A DNA stretch of 64,000 nt from Gimesia maris (GTDB taxonomy: Bacteria; Planctomycetota; Planctomycetia; Planctomycetales; Planctomycetaceae). The stretch lies in contig NZ_CP042910.1 in the NCBI RefSeq assembly GCF_008298035.1, positions 3,673,001 through 3,737,000 on the forward strand. Direction: 5' to 3'. The position numbers and the translations under genes are program-made. Positions 18,468-26,554 of this stretch are shown here, piece after piece (positions within the stretch are counted from its first letter, which is position 1; each line of letters starts with the position of its first letter). The notes below the pieces were generated by a model, which saw nothing but the letters and a program-made list of their open reading frames with translations, ran no database searches and was not told the DNA's origin.

Positions 18468-18989
18468 TCAGACGCGCGGCGGAGGTGTGTCCGGTGTGAA
18501 TGTCATGGTAACAGGGAGGACATCAATGAATGTCAAAATTGACTGCAGGTCAGTTGGGTTTAGCAGAGCCGGGCCAGAATGCAGGTTTCGAGGGAATGCC
18601 ACAGCTAACGCATTCTCAGAGGAATCGCCACATCCACAGGCACGCAATAACTGCAGAAGTGGTGACTCCTTCTGACTTTTGAGGGGCTCTGTCTTTTTCG
18701 CGTTACAGCAACTTCCCGGTTTCTGTCTGCGGGCCGTACAACAGGAAGCCCCTTCCCTGGAGTCACCGGAAGCCGTTTTATTGATGCAACAACAGTCATT
18801 GCTGGATGTTGACTGCTCTGCACAATGGCACCCTTTTCCGGGCTGCAGTTGAGGCAGCATTCCCGTGCTGGTGATCACATACAGCAAACAGAGCATTGTC
18901 ATGCCAGCAGAACGACGGAGGCTGTCGAGCCGTCTGCGGCGCTGGATGCCAGTTTGTGGGGTGGCCTGGTGGGAAGACACGGGGATCAC
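18468..18989 (-). CDS. Cys-rich secreted protein, unknown function
   Basis: This encodes up to 173 residues from GTG 18989; an internal ATG at codon 30 is an equally possible start. A basic segment (RRRRLDSLRRS) precedes a hydrophobic stretch at about 29-46 (signal peptide or anchor). A Cys-rich region with CHC, CCC, CC, CC and CGCG clusters (about 52-120) follows, and the C-terminus is Pro-rich, ending TPPPRV. The cysteine clusters suggest metal binding (Cu, Zn) or disulfide-rich structure; neither is proven. It lies on the same strand and 147 bp upstream of the DUF1559 pseudopilin, and its upstream gap contains a dispersed repeat copy. Confidence 0.55.
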   Translation of the reverse strand: MIPVSSHQATPQTGIQRRRRLDSLRRSAGMTMLCLLYVITSTGMLPQLQPGKGCHCAEQSTSSNDCCCINKTASGDSREGASCCTARRQKPGSCCNAKKTEPLKSQKESPLLQLLRACGCGDSSENALAVAFPRNLHSGPALLNPTDLQSILTFIDVLPVTMTFTPDTPPPRV

Positions 18990-19034
18990 TCAATTCAATA
19001 AGTATCTGGTTTGATTCTGTTTCGACTGTGTCCA

Positions 19035-19109
19035 GTTTTACTGTAGCGTCTCCAGCGCCATTTAGACCGAGTCTATTTGATTGAGAGCCGCTACGGTTAA
19101 ATGTGATGC
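19035..19109 (+). repeat. Dispersed intergenic inverted repeat, copy 1
   Basis: Core of about 75 bp. It begins GTTTTACTGTAGCGTCTCC, has CCATTTAGACCGAGT in the middle and ends GGTTAAATGTGATGC. The ends form an imperfect inverted repeat (AGCGTC region against the right-hand GCTAC/GACGCT equivalents, and TTTTA against TTAAA). It lies between two minus-strand genes. Confidence 0.85.
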
Positions 19110-19201
19110 ACTGTAGAGAGCTTCCGTGCCTGACTCCATTGTTTTCGATTTAATAAGCAAAGGAAAGTGTTCGATTTGGTTTTTTAGGCGATCCCGCAAA
19201 A

Positions 19202-20095
19202 TTATTCAGAGGAGCGGTTTGTGTCTTTCTGCAGTGTATTCTCTCTAATAAAGGTCACAACCTGTTCGGGATGCGGATGCGTGAAGTGGTGACCCTTTGA
19301 TTTTTCCGTACCAGTTTTGACCGAAATGATTTTGAAATTATTGTGTCGAAACTTATCCGGGACACGGCTGAACATTAATCGCGTGTTTTCGGCTGGCGGC
19401 ACAACCTGGTCATTTTCCGAGATGATGTGCAGGACAGGAATTCCGGCCGCGGCGATAAGCTTAATACGGTCAACTGGATTGTCTTTGTACTCGAGGGCTT
19501 CTGCTTCCGTCATTTTGTAGGCTTTCAGACATGCCTGCCAACTGGATTCGGAGCCGGCACTGGTTCCTTTCCCGCCTGGCCAGCTTTTAAAATCGCAGAC
19601 AGGAGTGTCTGCGTAGATACAACTGACTTTTTCCGGATTCGCGAGTGCCCAGTTATAAATGAACAATCCGCCGCGACTGACTCCTTCCAGAGCGACCTTC
19701 TTCTGAAATCCGTGTTGTTTGGTCAGTTCTTCATAGAATTTGTTTCCGTATGAAATTGCCTGGGGGGAGCCGAACAGATTGGCGACATCAAGGTAGGCTA
19801 TGTGAAAGCCCTGTTTGAGCAGTTCGAGATCCATCTCGTAGTGGAAGTCAGGAAACCGGGCACGCCAGACCCAGGGTTTCCCTGGAGCGACTTTTGGGGG
19901 GATGACCACATAACACTTGCGGTCTTCGATCTGAAAATGATTTCTTTGAAAGCCATGCCAGGTATCCTGTCTGCCTGACCACTCAGATTTCACTTCCGGA
20001 TTTGTGGAGGCAAACGCTTCAAATGTCGGTTGACATAAATGCATTCCAATAAAGGAGATGAAAAAAACACGAAAAAAAGAAAACTGGTATTTCAT
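19202..20095 (-). CDS. Secreted alpha/beta hydrolase
   Basis: This encodes 297 residues with a signal peptide (about 1-30). The alpha/beta-hydrolase fold is shown by the nucleophile elbow GVSRGG (Ser140), an Asp in ISENDQVVPP and a His in the KGHHFTHPHP segment near the C-terminus. A PWVWRARFPDFHYE region and DTPVCDFKSWPGGKG are characteristic of a bacterial subfamily often found near carbohydrate esterases. The likely activity is an esterase on a carbohydrate-linked ester; this is inference from the subfamily. It stands alone on the minus strand with a repeat copy just downstream. Confidence 0.75.
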   Translation of the reverse strand: MKYQFSFFRVFFISFIGMHLCQPTFEAFASTNPEVKSEWSGRQDTWHGFQRNHFQIEDRKCYVVIPPKVAPGKPWVWRARFPDFHYEMDLELLKQGFHIAYLDVANLFGSPQAISYGNKFYEELTKQHGFQKKVALEGVSRGGLFIYNWALANPEKVSCIYADTPVCDFKSWPGGKGTSAGSESSWQACLKAYKMTEAEALEYKDNPVDRIKLIAAAGIPVLHIISENDQVVPPAENTRLMFSRVPDKFRHNNFKIISVKTGTEKSKGHHFTHPHPEQVVTFIRENTLQKDTNRSSE

Positions 20096-20437
20096 TTGAT
20101 GATTCTTTCGTCGCCTGAAGACAGATTGTGAGTACGTTTGCTTTATCTGCTGGTAAAAAGGAGGTTACGTGCTTTGCGTCACTGACTATGTGCTGGTCAG
20201 TCTGTTCGAACAACTAGCAGGTCATTCTGATTTTAGCAATTTTGAGTTCATTTGCACAATGAGAGCCCTGTCCCAACTGCAGTCACTGACTGCGGAACGG
20301 CATTTCTGACATATAGTTTAAGAACTTATCATTAAAACAAAATATATTCTGAAGATCACAAACCAGAGTGGGAGCTGTTTCTGCTTCCGCGGAGTGATTT
20401 CATCAGATACAACTATTTGTTAAATACGGACTCAGTT
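20096..20437. other. Divergent intergenic region with palindrome
   Basis: This gap separates a minus-strand hydrolase gene and a plus-strand regulator, so it should hold both promoters. A near-perfect palindrome GCAGTCA-C-TGACTGC lies at 20279-20293 and could be an operator. The 20325-20370 segment is AT-rich (includes AAAATATATT), as expected near a promoter. No gene is seen. Confidence 0.35.
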
Positions 20438-21367
20438 ATGTCACTTATTCCTGCTACACATACAACAGAAACATTGACCAGGCGGTTTTCAGATCCGGTT
20501 ACTAATTCTGTGATTGATGTATTCAAATATTTTGTCGGCACGACAGCCGAGCTGGAAAAGGTTGTCGAAGTCGATGAAGCACCGCGCTTTGACAGGAGTT
20601 CAGCAATTGAAGTAAATGGTCCCGGCAAAGGGATCGTGGTGGTAAATCTCCCTCGTGAACTGGTTTCGCGTGCTGTGTCTGTGCTGATTGATGAAGAACT
20701 GGCAGACGATGAACACGTCCTGACCGATTTTGCGTGTGAGCTATCAAATATGATTGCCGGCCAGGCTAAAAAAGCGGTTGATCATATGGGATTCCAGCTC
20801 GGCCACCCCACTGTCATTGAAACGGAACAGATTGATACACTCTATCCGCCGGAAGCTGGTTCCCGCTGCGGACTCTTTCAGACGGGGATCGGTCCCCTTG
20901 CCGTCTATTTTGGCTTTGTAGGACAGTTGGGCGAGATTATTGATTTCGAACACGAAATGACAGACAGGAAACGTCTGATTGTCATCGATCAGGACGAAAT
21001 GAACCGTGCTTTATTCAAAGGTCTGCTGCACGAACGTTATAAAGTCGAAACCGCGTCTTCGATTGAAGAAGCGTTTATTGACGCCGCCTTGAATTCTCCC
21101 GACCTGATTTTACTCGACCTGGATGGTGCTGATGGAAATCATGCGGAATCCGTCAAATACATCAAAGAGTCTCCCCTCACTCGGGGTGTGGAAGTGCTGG
21201 TGATGACGTCAAACCGCTCCACTACTGCAATTATCCAGGCTTTTAATCATGGAGCCAGTGACTATATTCTGAAATCTGACTTCACAAAGCAGATTCTGAT
21301 TGGCAAAATTGAACGGGCGTTTGGAAGAACCCCGGTTGTCAAAGAAGCCGTTTCCGCTATAGATTAA
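20438..21367 (+). CDS. CheX-like phosphatase domain fused to a response-regulator receiver domain
   Basis: This encodes 309 residues from ATG 20438 (GGA 8 nt upstream; a TTG at 20417 is also possible). The N-terminal half (about 15-170) is CheX/CheC-type. It has an E-x-x-N signature (Glu101, Asn104 in ACELSNMIAG), the catalytic pair used by CheX to dephosphorylate CheY. The C-terminal half (about 178-295) is a receiver domain with the acidic IDQDE pocket, phosphoacceptor Asp227 in LILLDLD, Thr257 and Lys279 in ILKSD. A phosphatase joined to a receiver suggests self-limiting signalling or a non-motility output. No kinase or chemotaxis gene is nearby. A strong terminator follows the stop. Confidence 0.82.
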   Translation: MSLIPATHTTETLTRRFSDPVTNSVIDVFKYFVGTTAELEKVVEVDEAPRFDRSSAIEVNGPGKGIVVVNLPRELVSRAVSVLIDEELADDEHVLTDFACELSNMIAGQAKKAVDHMGFQLGHPTVIETEQIDTLYPPEAGSRCGLFQTGIGPLAVYFGFVGQLGEIIDFEHEMTDRKRLIVIDQDEMNRALFKGLLHERYKVETASSIEEAFIDAALNSPDLILLDLDGADGNHAESVKYIKESPLTRGVEVLVMTSNRSTTAIIQAFNHGASDYILKSDFTKQILIGKIERAFGRTPVVKEAVSAID

Positions 21368-21395
21368 GCGAAACATCTCTGGTCGTTCTCGTATC

Positions 21396-21429
21396 AGCCC
21401 CGGTTTGATGACTGGGGCTTTTTATTTTT
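21396..21429 (+). terminator. Rho-independent terminator
   Basis: AGCCCC (21396-21401) pairs with GGGGCT (21414-21419), followed by a T-rich tail (TTTTTATTTTT). It lies 29 nt after the stop of the CheX-receiver gene. Confidence 0.85.
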
Positions 21430-21431
21430 GA

Positions 21432-21508
21432 GCGTTTCACATTTGACGATAGCGTCTGTCGGACTAATTTACCTGGCCCACCTGATCCTGGAGACGCGAC
21501 AGTAAAAC
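21432..21508 (-). repeat. Dispersed intergenic inverted repeat, copy 2
   Basis: Same family as copy 1, in reverse orientation. Read on the minus strand it begins GTTTTACTGTCGCGTCTCC and ends CGTCAAATGTGAAACGC. It starts immediately after the terminator of the CheX-receiver gene, and the next gene begins 37 bp later. Confidence 0.85.
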
Positions 21509-21544
21509 CGGGCACCGTTTAGTTTCCATGGGAGGGAGTTTACA

Positions 21545-22291
21545 TTGAATCTGGAAGGCAAAGTGGCAGTCATTACGGGCTCAGCGGTACGAATCGGCCG
21601 CGCGATGGCGCTGACATTGGCAGATGCCGGGGTGGATGTCTGTATTCATTATCACCTTTCACAAGCGGCGGCAGAGCAGACATGCAATGAGATCCGTGAG
21701 CGGGGACGTAATGCGACTCGTGTTTCAGCGAATCTCTCGGATCCCGAGACTGCCGCGGCTGTCATTTTTGAAGCGGCGATGACCGAGTTCGGCAAAGTTG
21801 ACATTCTGATCAACAACGCCTCTGTCTTTGAAAATAAAAGTCTTACAGATACCACCGAGGCCGACTGGGATTCCCATCTGGACATCAACCTGAAGTCTCC
21901 TTTTTTTCTCTGCCAGCGGTTTGCAAAACTACTCCCGCCGAGGCAGACCGGTCAGATTGTGAATATTGTGGACTGGCGGGCACAACGGGCCGGGAAAGAA
22001 CATCTGGCCTACCGGATCTCTAAAGCGGGTCTGGTTACGCTCACGGAATGTCTGGCGCTGGAGCTGGCACCTGCGATCCAGGTCAATGCCATCGCCCCGG
22101 GAGCCATTCTACCCCCACCAGGAGAAGACCTGTCGTACCTGGAACAGCGGGCGCAGAAGGTACCTCTGAAGCGAGCGGGAAGCCCTGCTGAAATCTGCAA
22201 CACCCTGCTTTACCTGTTACGGTCTGATTTTGTGACAGGTGAAGTGTTGACGGTTGCCGGTGGAGAACAGCTCACAGGCGGTCTGGGATGA
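21545..22291 (+). CDS. SDR-family pteridine reductase-like enzyme (FolM/PTR1 type)
   Basis: This encodes 248 residues starting at TTG 21545, with GGAGGGAG about 7 nt upstream. It has a Rossmann NADPH site (TGSAVRIGR, residues 11-19), the NNAS motif (90-93) and a Tyr156-x3-Lys160 catalytic pair. The usual SDR serine is replaced by Asp143 in NIVDWRAQ, the Asp-Tyr-Lys arrangement known from PTR1/FolM pteridine reductases. The VNAIAPGAILPP segment is also typical. It would reduce dihydropterins or dihydrofolate in the cytosol. folB and folK lie about 1.5 kb downstream, beyond one opposing gene, which supports a folate or pterin role. A general SDR of other specificity remains possible. Confidence 0.75.
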   Translation: MNLEGKVAVITGSAVRIGRAMALTLADAGVDVCIHYHLSQAAAEQTCNEIRERGRNATRVSANLSDPETAAAVIFEAAMTEFGKVDILINNASVFENKSLTDTTEADWDSHLDINLKSPFFLCQRFAKLLPPRQTGQIVNIVDWRAQRAGKEHLAYRISKAGLVTLTECLALELAPAIQVNAIAPGAILPPPGEDLSYLEQRAQKVPLKRAGSPAEICNTLLYLLRSDFVTGEVLTVAGGEQLTGGLG

Positions 22292-22313
22292 TTTCCACCG
22301 ATTTGGAATCAGA

Positions 22314-23639
22314 TCATGAGGAATGAGCCTTCAGCACAGCCTGCTTCAGGATCTGCATTGTATTCTGTTGCCGCTTCTCGATCGACTGCATCACTTCTTG
22401 CAGCTTGTTGTCTGCCTGGGATTTTTCGTTGTAAATCTGAATGACCCGCTCAGCAATCTGCTGTTCGTTGACTTCATCAATTTCGAATGTCCAGTCTTTT
22501 AAACCGATATCGTACCACATTTGCCCTTTGATCGTATCGGTGGGCTGTCTGACATACAGCCCGGGGGTACCAAAAGCACAGGCGATGATGGGAGAATGGC
22601 ATTCCATGCTCACCACAGCAGCGGCATCGCGATACAAAGAACCGGCTTCATCAGGCAGCCAGTATTCATCGTGGGCCACGACTTTGGATTTGACATCCGC
22701 AGGCAGCGGATCAATGACCAGGGGGTTTATAATTTCTGTCTGATAGGTCATTTCGGGACAGACGACTGCTTTCTGACCGCTGGTCCGGACCCATTCAATA
22801 ATGGCCGCCCGCAGTTTGGCATGATCCTGCTCCTGGTATTGCTTGTTGACCGATTCCACTTCCGCAATTTTTTCTTTGGTCCAGCGGCTGGATTTGTGGA
22901 TTTTGTGGTAAGGTGTATAGCGTAACCGTGGGACAGCACATAAATAGTTGCCCGGTTCCAGCTGATGTTTCTGTTGAAAAGCGGATGCCTTTTTGTCATC
23001 GGTCAGGTCAATCGCAAAGGTCGCGTCAGGGGCAAAATCCTGATGTGCTGACGTCACCTTGGCATCTTTGAGGTTCTTCAGTGAATGTGTTTCACGGGTG
23101 AAAATGAAATCGGCTCCCGAGAGCAGTTCATGCAGCTCGGGATTGATCTCGGAGACAGTGACACCGTAAATGCCATACGGTTTACCGGTCTGCTGTTTCC
23201 AGAATGCCAGTTCCCGCCGTGAGACCACACTGGGGCCTGAGCCATGCAGAAAGAAATCAGCCTTTTCAAATGCCTGTTGTAACTCCCGGGAATCCAGCTT
23301 CCCGTTCCGGTTCAGACGTCCTTTAACAATTTTCAGTTTAGGAAAACGTTTTTTAAGCATCGGTTCCACGCCGCGATCGACACTGTTGGGCCAGAGAATG
23401 ATTTCAAATTCGGGCGCATACACTTCCAGAAGTTTTAAAATGCCGGGAGAGTGTCCGATATCACCGATATTAACGGTTTGCCAGCCTGATCTGAGTAAAA
23501 TTACCGGCGGGTTCTGAGAGGACTGTGAGGGAGCTGCCAGTGAGGATGTCAGATGCAGTTGTCCGACAGCAGCGAGCCCCATTGATTGAAGCAGGGTCTG
23601 TTTCAGCCAGTGACGTCTTGTAACGGGAGTGCGGTTCAT
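22314..23639 (-). CDS. Polysaccharide pyruvyl transferase family protein (Tat-exported)
   Basis: This encodes 441 residues. TRRHWLKQTLLQSMGLAA is a twin-arginine-type signal, which is unusual because most pyruvyl transferases are cytosolic. The body has SGWQTVNIGDIGHSPGILKL (the NxGD element of the family), HGSGPSVVSRRELAFW, TRETHSLKNLK, AVPRLRYTPYH and VSMECHSPIIACAFGTPGL near the C-terminus, matching PF04230. Such enzymes transfer pyruvate from PEP to sugars; export would raise the question of donor supply, so this member may have another role. It is convergent with the SDR gene (22 bp gap). Confidence 0.75.
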   Translation of the reverse strand: MNRTPVTRRHWLKQTLLQSMGLAAVGQLHLTSSLAAPSQSSQNPPVILLRSGWQTVNIGDIGHSPGILKLLEVYAPEFEIILWPNSVDRGVEPMLKKRFPKLKIVKGRLNRNGKLDSRELQQAFEKADFFLHGSGPSVVSRRELAFWKQQTGKPYGIYGVTVSEINPELHELLSGADFIFTRETHSLKNLKDAKVTSAHQDFAPDATFAIDLTDDKKASAFQQKHQLEPGNYLCAVPRLRYTPYHKIHKSSRWTKEKIAEVESVNKQYQEQDHAKLRAAIIEWVRTSGQKAVVCPEMTYQTEIINPLVIDPLPADVKSKVVAHDEYWLPDEAGSLYRDAAAVVSMECHSPIIACAFGTPGLYVRQPTDTIKGQMWYDIGLKDWTFEIDEVNEQQIAERVIQIYNEKSQADNKLQEVMQSIEKRQQNTMQILKQAVLKAHSS

Positions 23640-23818
23640 ATTGTTGTTCTTTCTATTCGGGAACCCCTTTGTCGTGGCGAATGCAGATAATCAATGTGTT
23701 CCTGCCAGAAGTCAGGAATTCTTCGCTGTGCAATCGGAGGGATTAAGACTATAGTAATTCTATCATTGTAGCTGTTCTTAAACTTAAGTCTGCCCCATTT
23801 TAAACTACGCTTAATAAT

Positions 23819-24190
23819 ATGCCTGATCAAATTCATATTTCCGACTTGTTGTTACGCACGATCATCGGCATCAACGATGAAGAGCGAGAGAAAAAACAGG
23901 ATGTGCTGATTAATATCAACATGCTCGTCGACTTGAAAACAGCGGGCCGGTCTGATGATATTAACGATGCCGTGAATTATCGAACGATCACCAAGGAGAT
24001 CATTGAGCTGGTAGAAAACTCTCATTTTCAACTGGTGGAAAAAATGGCGGATGAGGTGGCGCGGATCTGTTTGCGGGATCACAAAGTTCAGTCAGTTCAG
24101 GTGCAGATAGAAAAACCCGGTGCCCTGCGTTTTGCCCGCTCCGTCGGAGTGACAGTTGTCAGAACGCGTGAGGATGTTTCAGGAGTCTGA
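23819..24190 (+). CDS. folB: Dihydroneopterin aldolase FolB
   Basis: This encodes 123 residues from ATG 23819. It is the folate pathway enzyme converting 7,8-dihydroneopterin to 6-hydroxymethyl-dihydropterin and glycolaldehyde. Family features are DLLLRTIIGINDEEREKKQ at the N-terminus (substrate-binding), the DDINDAVNYRTI segment carrying the active-site Tyr, FQLVEKMADEVARICL, and the conserved Lys in IEKPGALRFARSVGV near the C-terminus. Length is normal for the family. No clear ribosome site precedes the start. folK begins 1 nt after the stop, so the two are co-transcribed. Confidence 0.9.
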   Translation: MPDQIHISDLLLRTIIGINDEEREKKQDVLININMLVDLKTAGRSDDINDAVNYRTITKEIIELVENSHFQLVEKMADEVARICLRDHKVQSVQVQIEKPGALRFARSVGVTVVRTREDVSGV

Positions 24191-24191
24191 A

Positions 24192-24695
24192 ATGAATCAG
24201 GTTTATCTGGCATTAGGCAGTAATATTCGTGCAGAGTTCCATCTTCCCCAGGCAGTCCGGCTGCTGACAAGCTGTGGAGCAATCATCCGGAAATCTTCTG
24301 TCTGGCAGAGTCAACCCGTGGGAGATACCAATCAGGCCGATTTTTTAAATGCGGCTGTTTTGTTAGAAACCGCCTGTGATGCTCAGCAGATTTGGGATGA
24401 AGTGATCCCGGGGATTGAGGCCCGGCTGCTGCGCGTGCGAGACCCCCTGAATAAAAATGGACCGCGTACGATCGATATCGATCTGGTACTTTTTAATGAA
24501 GAGCAGTTGCAGGTAGCTCATCGCCGTGTTCCTGACCCGGACATCAGCAGCCGCATTTTCCTGGCGGTGCCACTGGCGGAACTGGCTCCGGGGTATTGTG
24601 TCCCCGGTGTGGGAAAGCCCCTGTCAGAGATCGCAGCAGAACTTCAGACAGACCATGGATCTGTATTCATTCGCAGGGACGATGTGCGTCTCTAA
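24192..24695 (+). CDS. folK: HPPK, 2-amino-4-hydroxy-6-hydroxymethyldihydropteridine diphosphokinase
   Basis: This encodes 167 residues. ATG 24192 has AGGAG 6 nt upstream inside the end of folB; an upstream in-frame start would add 12 unlikely residues. The enzyme transfers pyrophosphate from ATP to 6-hydroxymethyl-dihydropterin, the step after FolB. Signature elements are YLALGSNI at the N-terminus, FLNAAVLLET, and the family motif GPRTIDIDLVLFN with the Mg-binding Asp pair. HRRVPDPDISSRIFLAVPLAELAP is the usual C-terminal segment. Its 3' end overlaps the opposing small gene by 4 nt. Confidence 0.93.
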   Translation: MNQVYLALGSNIRAEFHLPQAVRLLTSCGAIIRKSSVWQSQPVGDTNQADFLNAAVLLETACDAQQIWDEVIPGIEARLLRVRDPLNKNGPRTIDIDLVLFNEEQLQVAHRRVPDPDISSRIFLAVPLAELAPGYCVPGVGKPLSEIAAELQTDHGSVFIRRDDVRL

Positions 24696-24973
24696 TCTTC
24701 CAGCAGCGATAATGCATCGCCGGGCAGACAGGCCATTTTGAAGAACAGCCCCTGTTCTTCACACTGAGATTTATAAGCTGCTGGCATTTTCTGTTCAGTT
24801 TCGTCATCCCATTCGAGGATATAGGTTCGTTCAGAAACCTTCTTACCACGCACTTCGACAACCATACCTGTCCAGCCTGCACAGCAGATTTCTGGAAATT
24901 CAGGGACACAGATCCCGTCTTTCACCTGGATGTTTGAGCCTGCCTTGATTGTTGACGATGCCTTTTTACCCAT
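24692..24973 (-). CDS. Small conserved-looking protein, SH3/KOW-like, unknown function
   Basis: This encodes 93 residues from ATG 24973. It is soluble with no signal peptide. A VKDGICVPEFPEICCAGWTG segment is followed by MVVEVRGKKV, an EWDDETEQKMP element and YKSQCEEQGLFFKMACLPGD. The alternation of short strands and a Gly-Trp-x-Gly turn resembles SH3-like beta-barrel proteins. I do not recognise a named family. It is convergent with folK, with a 4-bp overlap of the ends. Confidence 0.6.
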   Translation of the reverse strand: MGKKASSTIKAGSNIQVKDGICVPEFPEICCAGWTGMVVEVRGKKVSERTYILEWDDETEQKMPAAYKSQCEEQGLFFKMACLPGDALSLLED

Positions 24974-25386
24974 AATTTATTTCTGCCAAAACATATCTTG
25001 TTTTATTGATTTCATGTAACCAGCTGGCACGACTGCAGACAGTGTATCGCTAATGCAACATGAATTTCAATTGAAGGGCCTTGTTATCAGTCTATCTGGC
25101 ACAAGAAATTAACAAATATCACGATCAACAGCACGAAAAATGCTGTTTATTATCTACAGTGGCCTGTTGGATCAAGTTGCATTATGGGGACCTGATGCAT
25201 TTTTTCAACAGGAAATTAATTCTGAATAATTTGCAGAAAAGACCTGCAGCAGACAAATTCTGAGCTATTGTTTTATTGGACGATACCAGCCCCTCTTGAA
25301 CAGTTCTCCCGGCCGACTGCGCTTCAGCAGATTTAAACAGATATGACCATGGAGGGACATTCGTAACTATTTTCAAGAGAAAAAAA
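24974..25386. other. Intergenic region upstream of the Tad-like genes
   Basis: This gap is AT-rich and divergent, so it should carry promoters for the small gene (leftward) and the pseudopilin genes (rightward). A weak open frame at 25081-25263 (60 codons, TTG start) has no ribosome site and no recognisable feature, and I treat it as chance. Confidence 0.4.
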
Positions 25387-25914
25387 ATGTTTAAGCGGCA
25401 CAGCCGAGTGGCATTGAATCAAAAACAGAAAGCCAGACGTTCCGGCCTGGCCCTGGTGGAACTGGCATTCGTGACTCCAGTATTTCTTGTGTTTGTGTAT
25501 GCCATTTTTGAATTCGGCTATGCCTACATGATTTCTAATATTATCCAGGAAGCGACACAGGAAGGTGCCAAGCTGGGGCGGTGTGAAGAAGTGACAACCG
25601 CGCAGGTGGAAACCAAAGTCAAAGCCCTGCTGAATACCGTCTTCGATGCCGATCTGGCTGAAGTGATGGTCAAAGATGCCAGTCAGTTTGACACCCCGGG
25701 CGTCGATGTATCGCAAATTAATTACAAGACACTGCCCGATCTCGAATTAGCCAATGCGCAGAAAGCGCAGTTATTTCTGGTACGCGTTGAAGTGCCGTAC
25801 AAAGATGTTCGATTACTGAGCTCGTTTTTCGTGGATCCGGTCGAAGCCGCAGAGGCCGCGGCCAAAGAAGACAGCATGGTTTTATCCGGCCATTCCGTCA
25901 GACGTCACGAGTAA
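25387..25914 (+). CDS. TadE-like pseudopilin
   Basis: This encodes 175 residues. A basic N-terminus is followed by the TadE signature SGLALVELAFVTPVFLVFVY at about residues 21-40, with a single transmembrane helix. The rest is extracytoplasmic. TadE proteins are pseudopilins processed by a TadV-type peptidase and help assemble Flp/Tad pili. An AAGAGA ribosome site lies about 8 nt upstream. It is the first of three related genes in a row (57 bp to the next). No tadA, tadB, tadC or prepilin peptidase gene is present in the window. Confidence 0.85.
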   Translation: MFKRHSRVALNQKQKARRSGLALVELAFVTPVFLVFVYAIFEFGYAYMISNIIQEATQEGAKLGRCEEVTTAQVETKVKALLNTVFDADLAEVMVKDASQFDTPGVDVSQINYKTLPDLELANAQKAQLFLVRVEVPYKDVRLLSSFFVDPVEAAEAAAKEDSMVLSGHSVRRHE

Positions 25915-25971
25915 TCAGACAGAAAATAATATTACTTATTTCGGCAAGCAACCGCCTGCAGGAGCACACTT

Positions 25972-26544
25972 ATGCAAGTCATGCGAAAACAGAGTATGCA
26001 GTCAGTCATTTCAACGGAGAACCGTCGCGGCGTTGCGGCGGTTGAATTCGCATTAATTGCGCCCGTCTTCCTGGCGTTACTGCTGGGAATGGTGGCGGTA
26101 CGCAAAGCTGTTCACACTACGACGGTCATGGACGCAGCCCTTGCCCAGGCAGGTCGCCTGGCTTCGATGGATGCCGGTTTAAAACTCCCCGCTGGCAAGA
26201 CTCTGAATGACAAAATTATTCTGGATGTCCGCAATTTCCTGCGTGCCTCCGGTGTCGAAAATGATGAAACCAATCTGATTATCTCCATCACGCATGCGGA
26301 AGATGAAAACGGGGTGCCTTTGGATCCCATGCCGAATCCTCCCAGCACGGGAACAGATTTTGATTTAAGTAATTCCGACAACCGAAACCGGTTATTTCGA
26401 ATAGGGATTGAGATTCCTGAAGGCGCTTCGAATTCCAAGTTGTCCGATATTATGAACCTGGAAGGTTCAATGGCCAAACCAATGAGTGGCGATCCTGTCT
26501 GGGATCTGATTATGAATAACGGTACGACTAAGATCGTCAACTAG
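25972..26544 (+). CDS. TadE/TadG-like pseudopilin
   Basis: This encodes 190 residues from ATG 25972. The segment RRGVAAVEFALIAPVFLALL at about residues 19-38 is the TadE-type cleavage and membrane-insertion region. The exported remainder is mostly polar and has no recognised domain. It follows the first TadE-like gene by 57 bp and is the second of three. The gap to the next gene contains one full and one partial copy of the dispersed repeat, so the third gene may have separate expression. Confidence 0.82.
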   Translation: MQVMRKQSMQSVISTENRRGVAAVEFALIAPVFLALLLGMVAVRKAVHTTTVMDAALAQAGRLASMDAGLKLPAGKTLNDKIILDVRNFLRASGVENDETNLIISITHAEDENGVPLDPMPNPPSTGTDFDLSNSDNRNRLFRIGIEIPEGASNSKLSDIMNLEGSMAKPMSGDPVWDLIMNNGTTKIVN

Positions 26545-26554
26545 ACTGCGTCCC

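Noticed and set aside
25081-25263. 60-codon plus-strand frame before the TadE-like gene
   Set aside because: TTG start with no ribosome site, AT-driven composition and no recognised motif; treated as chance.
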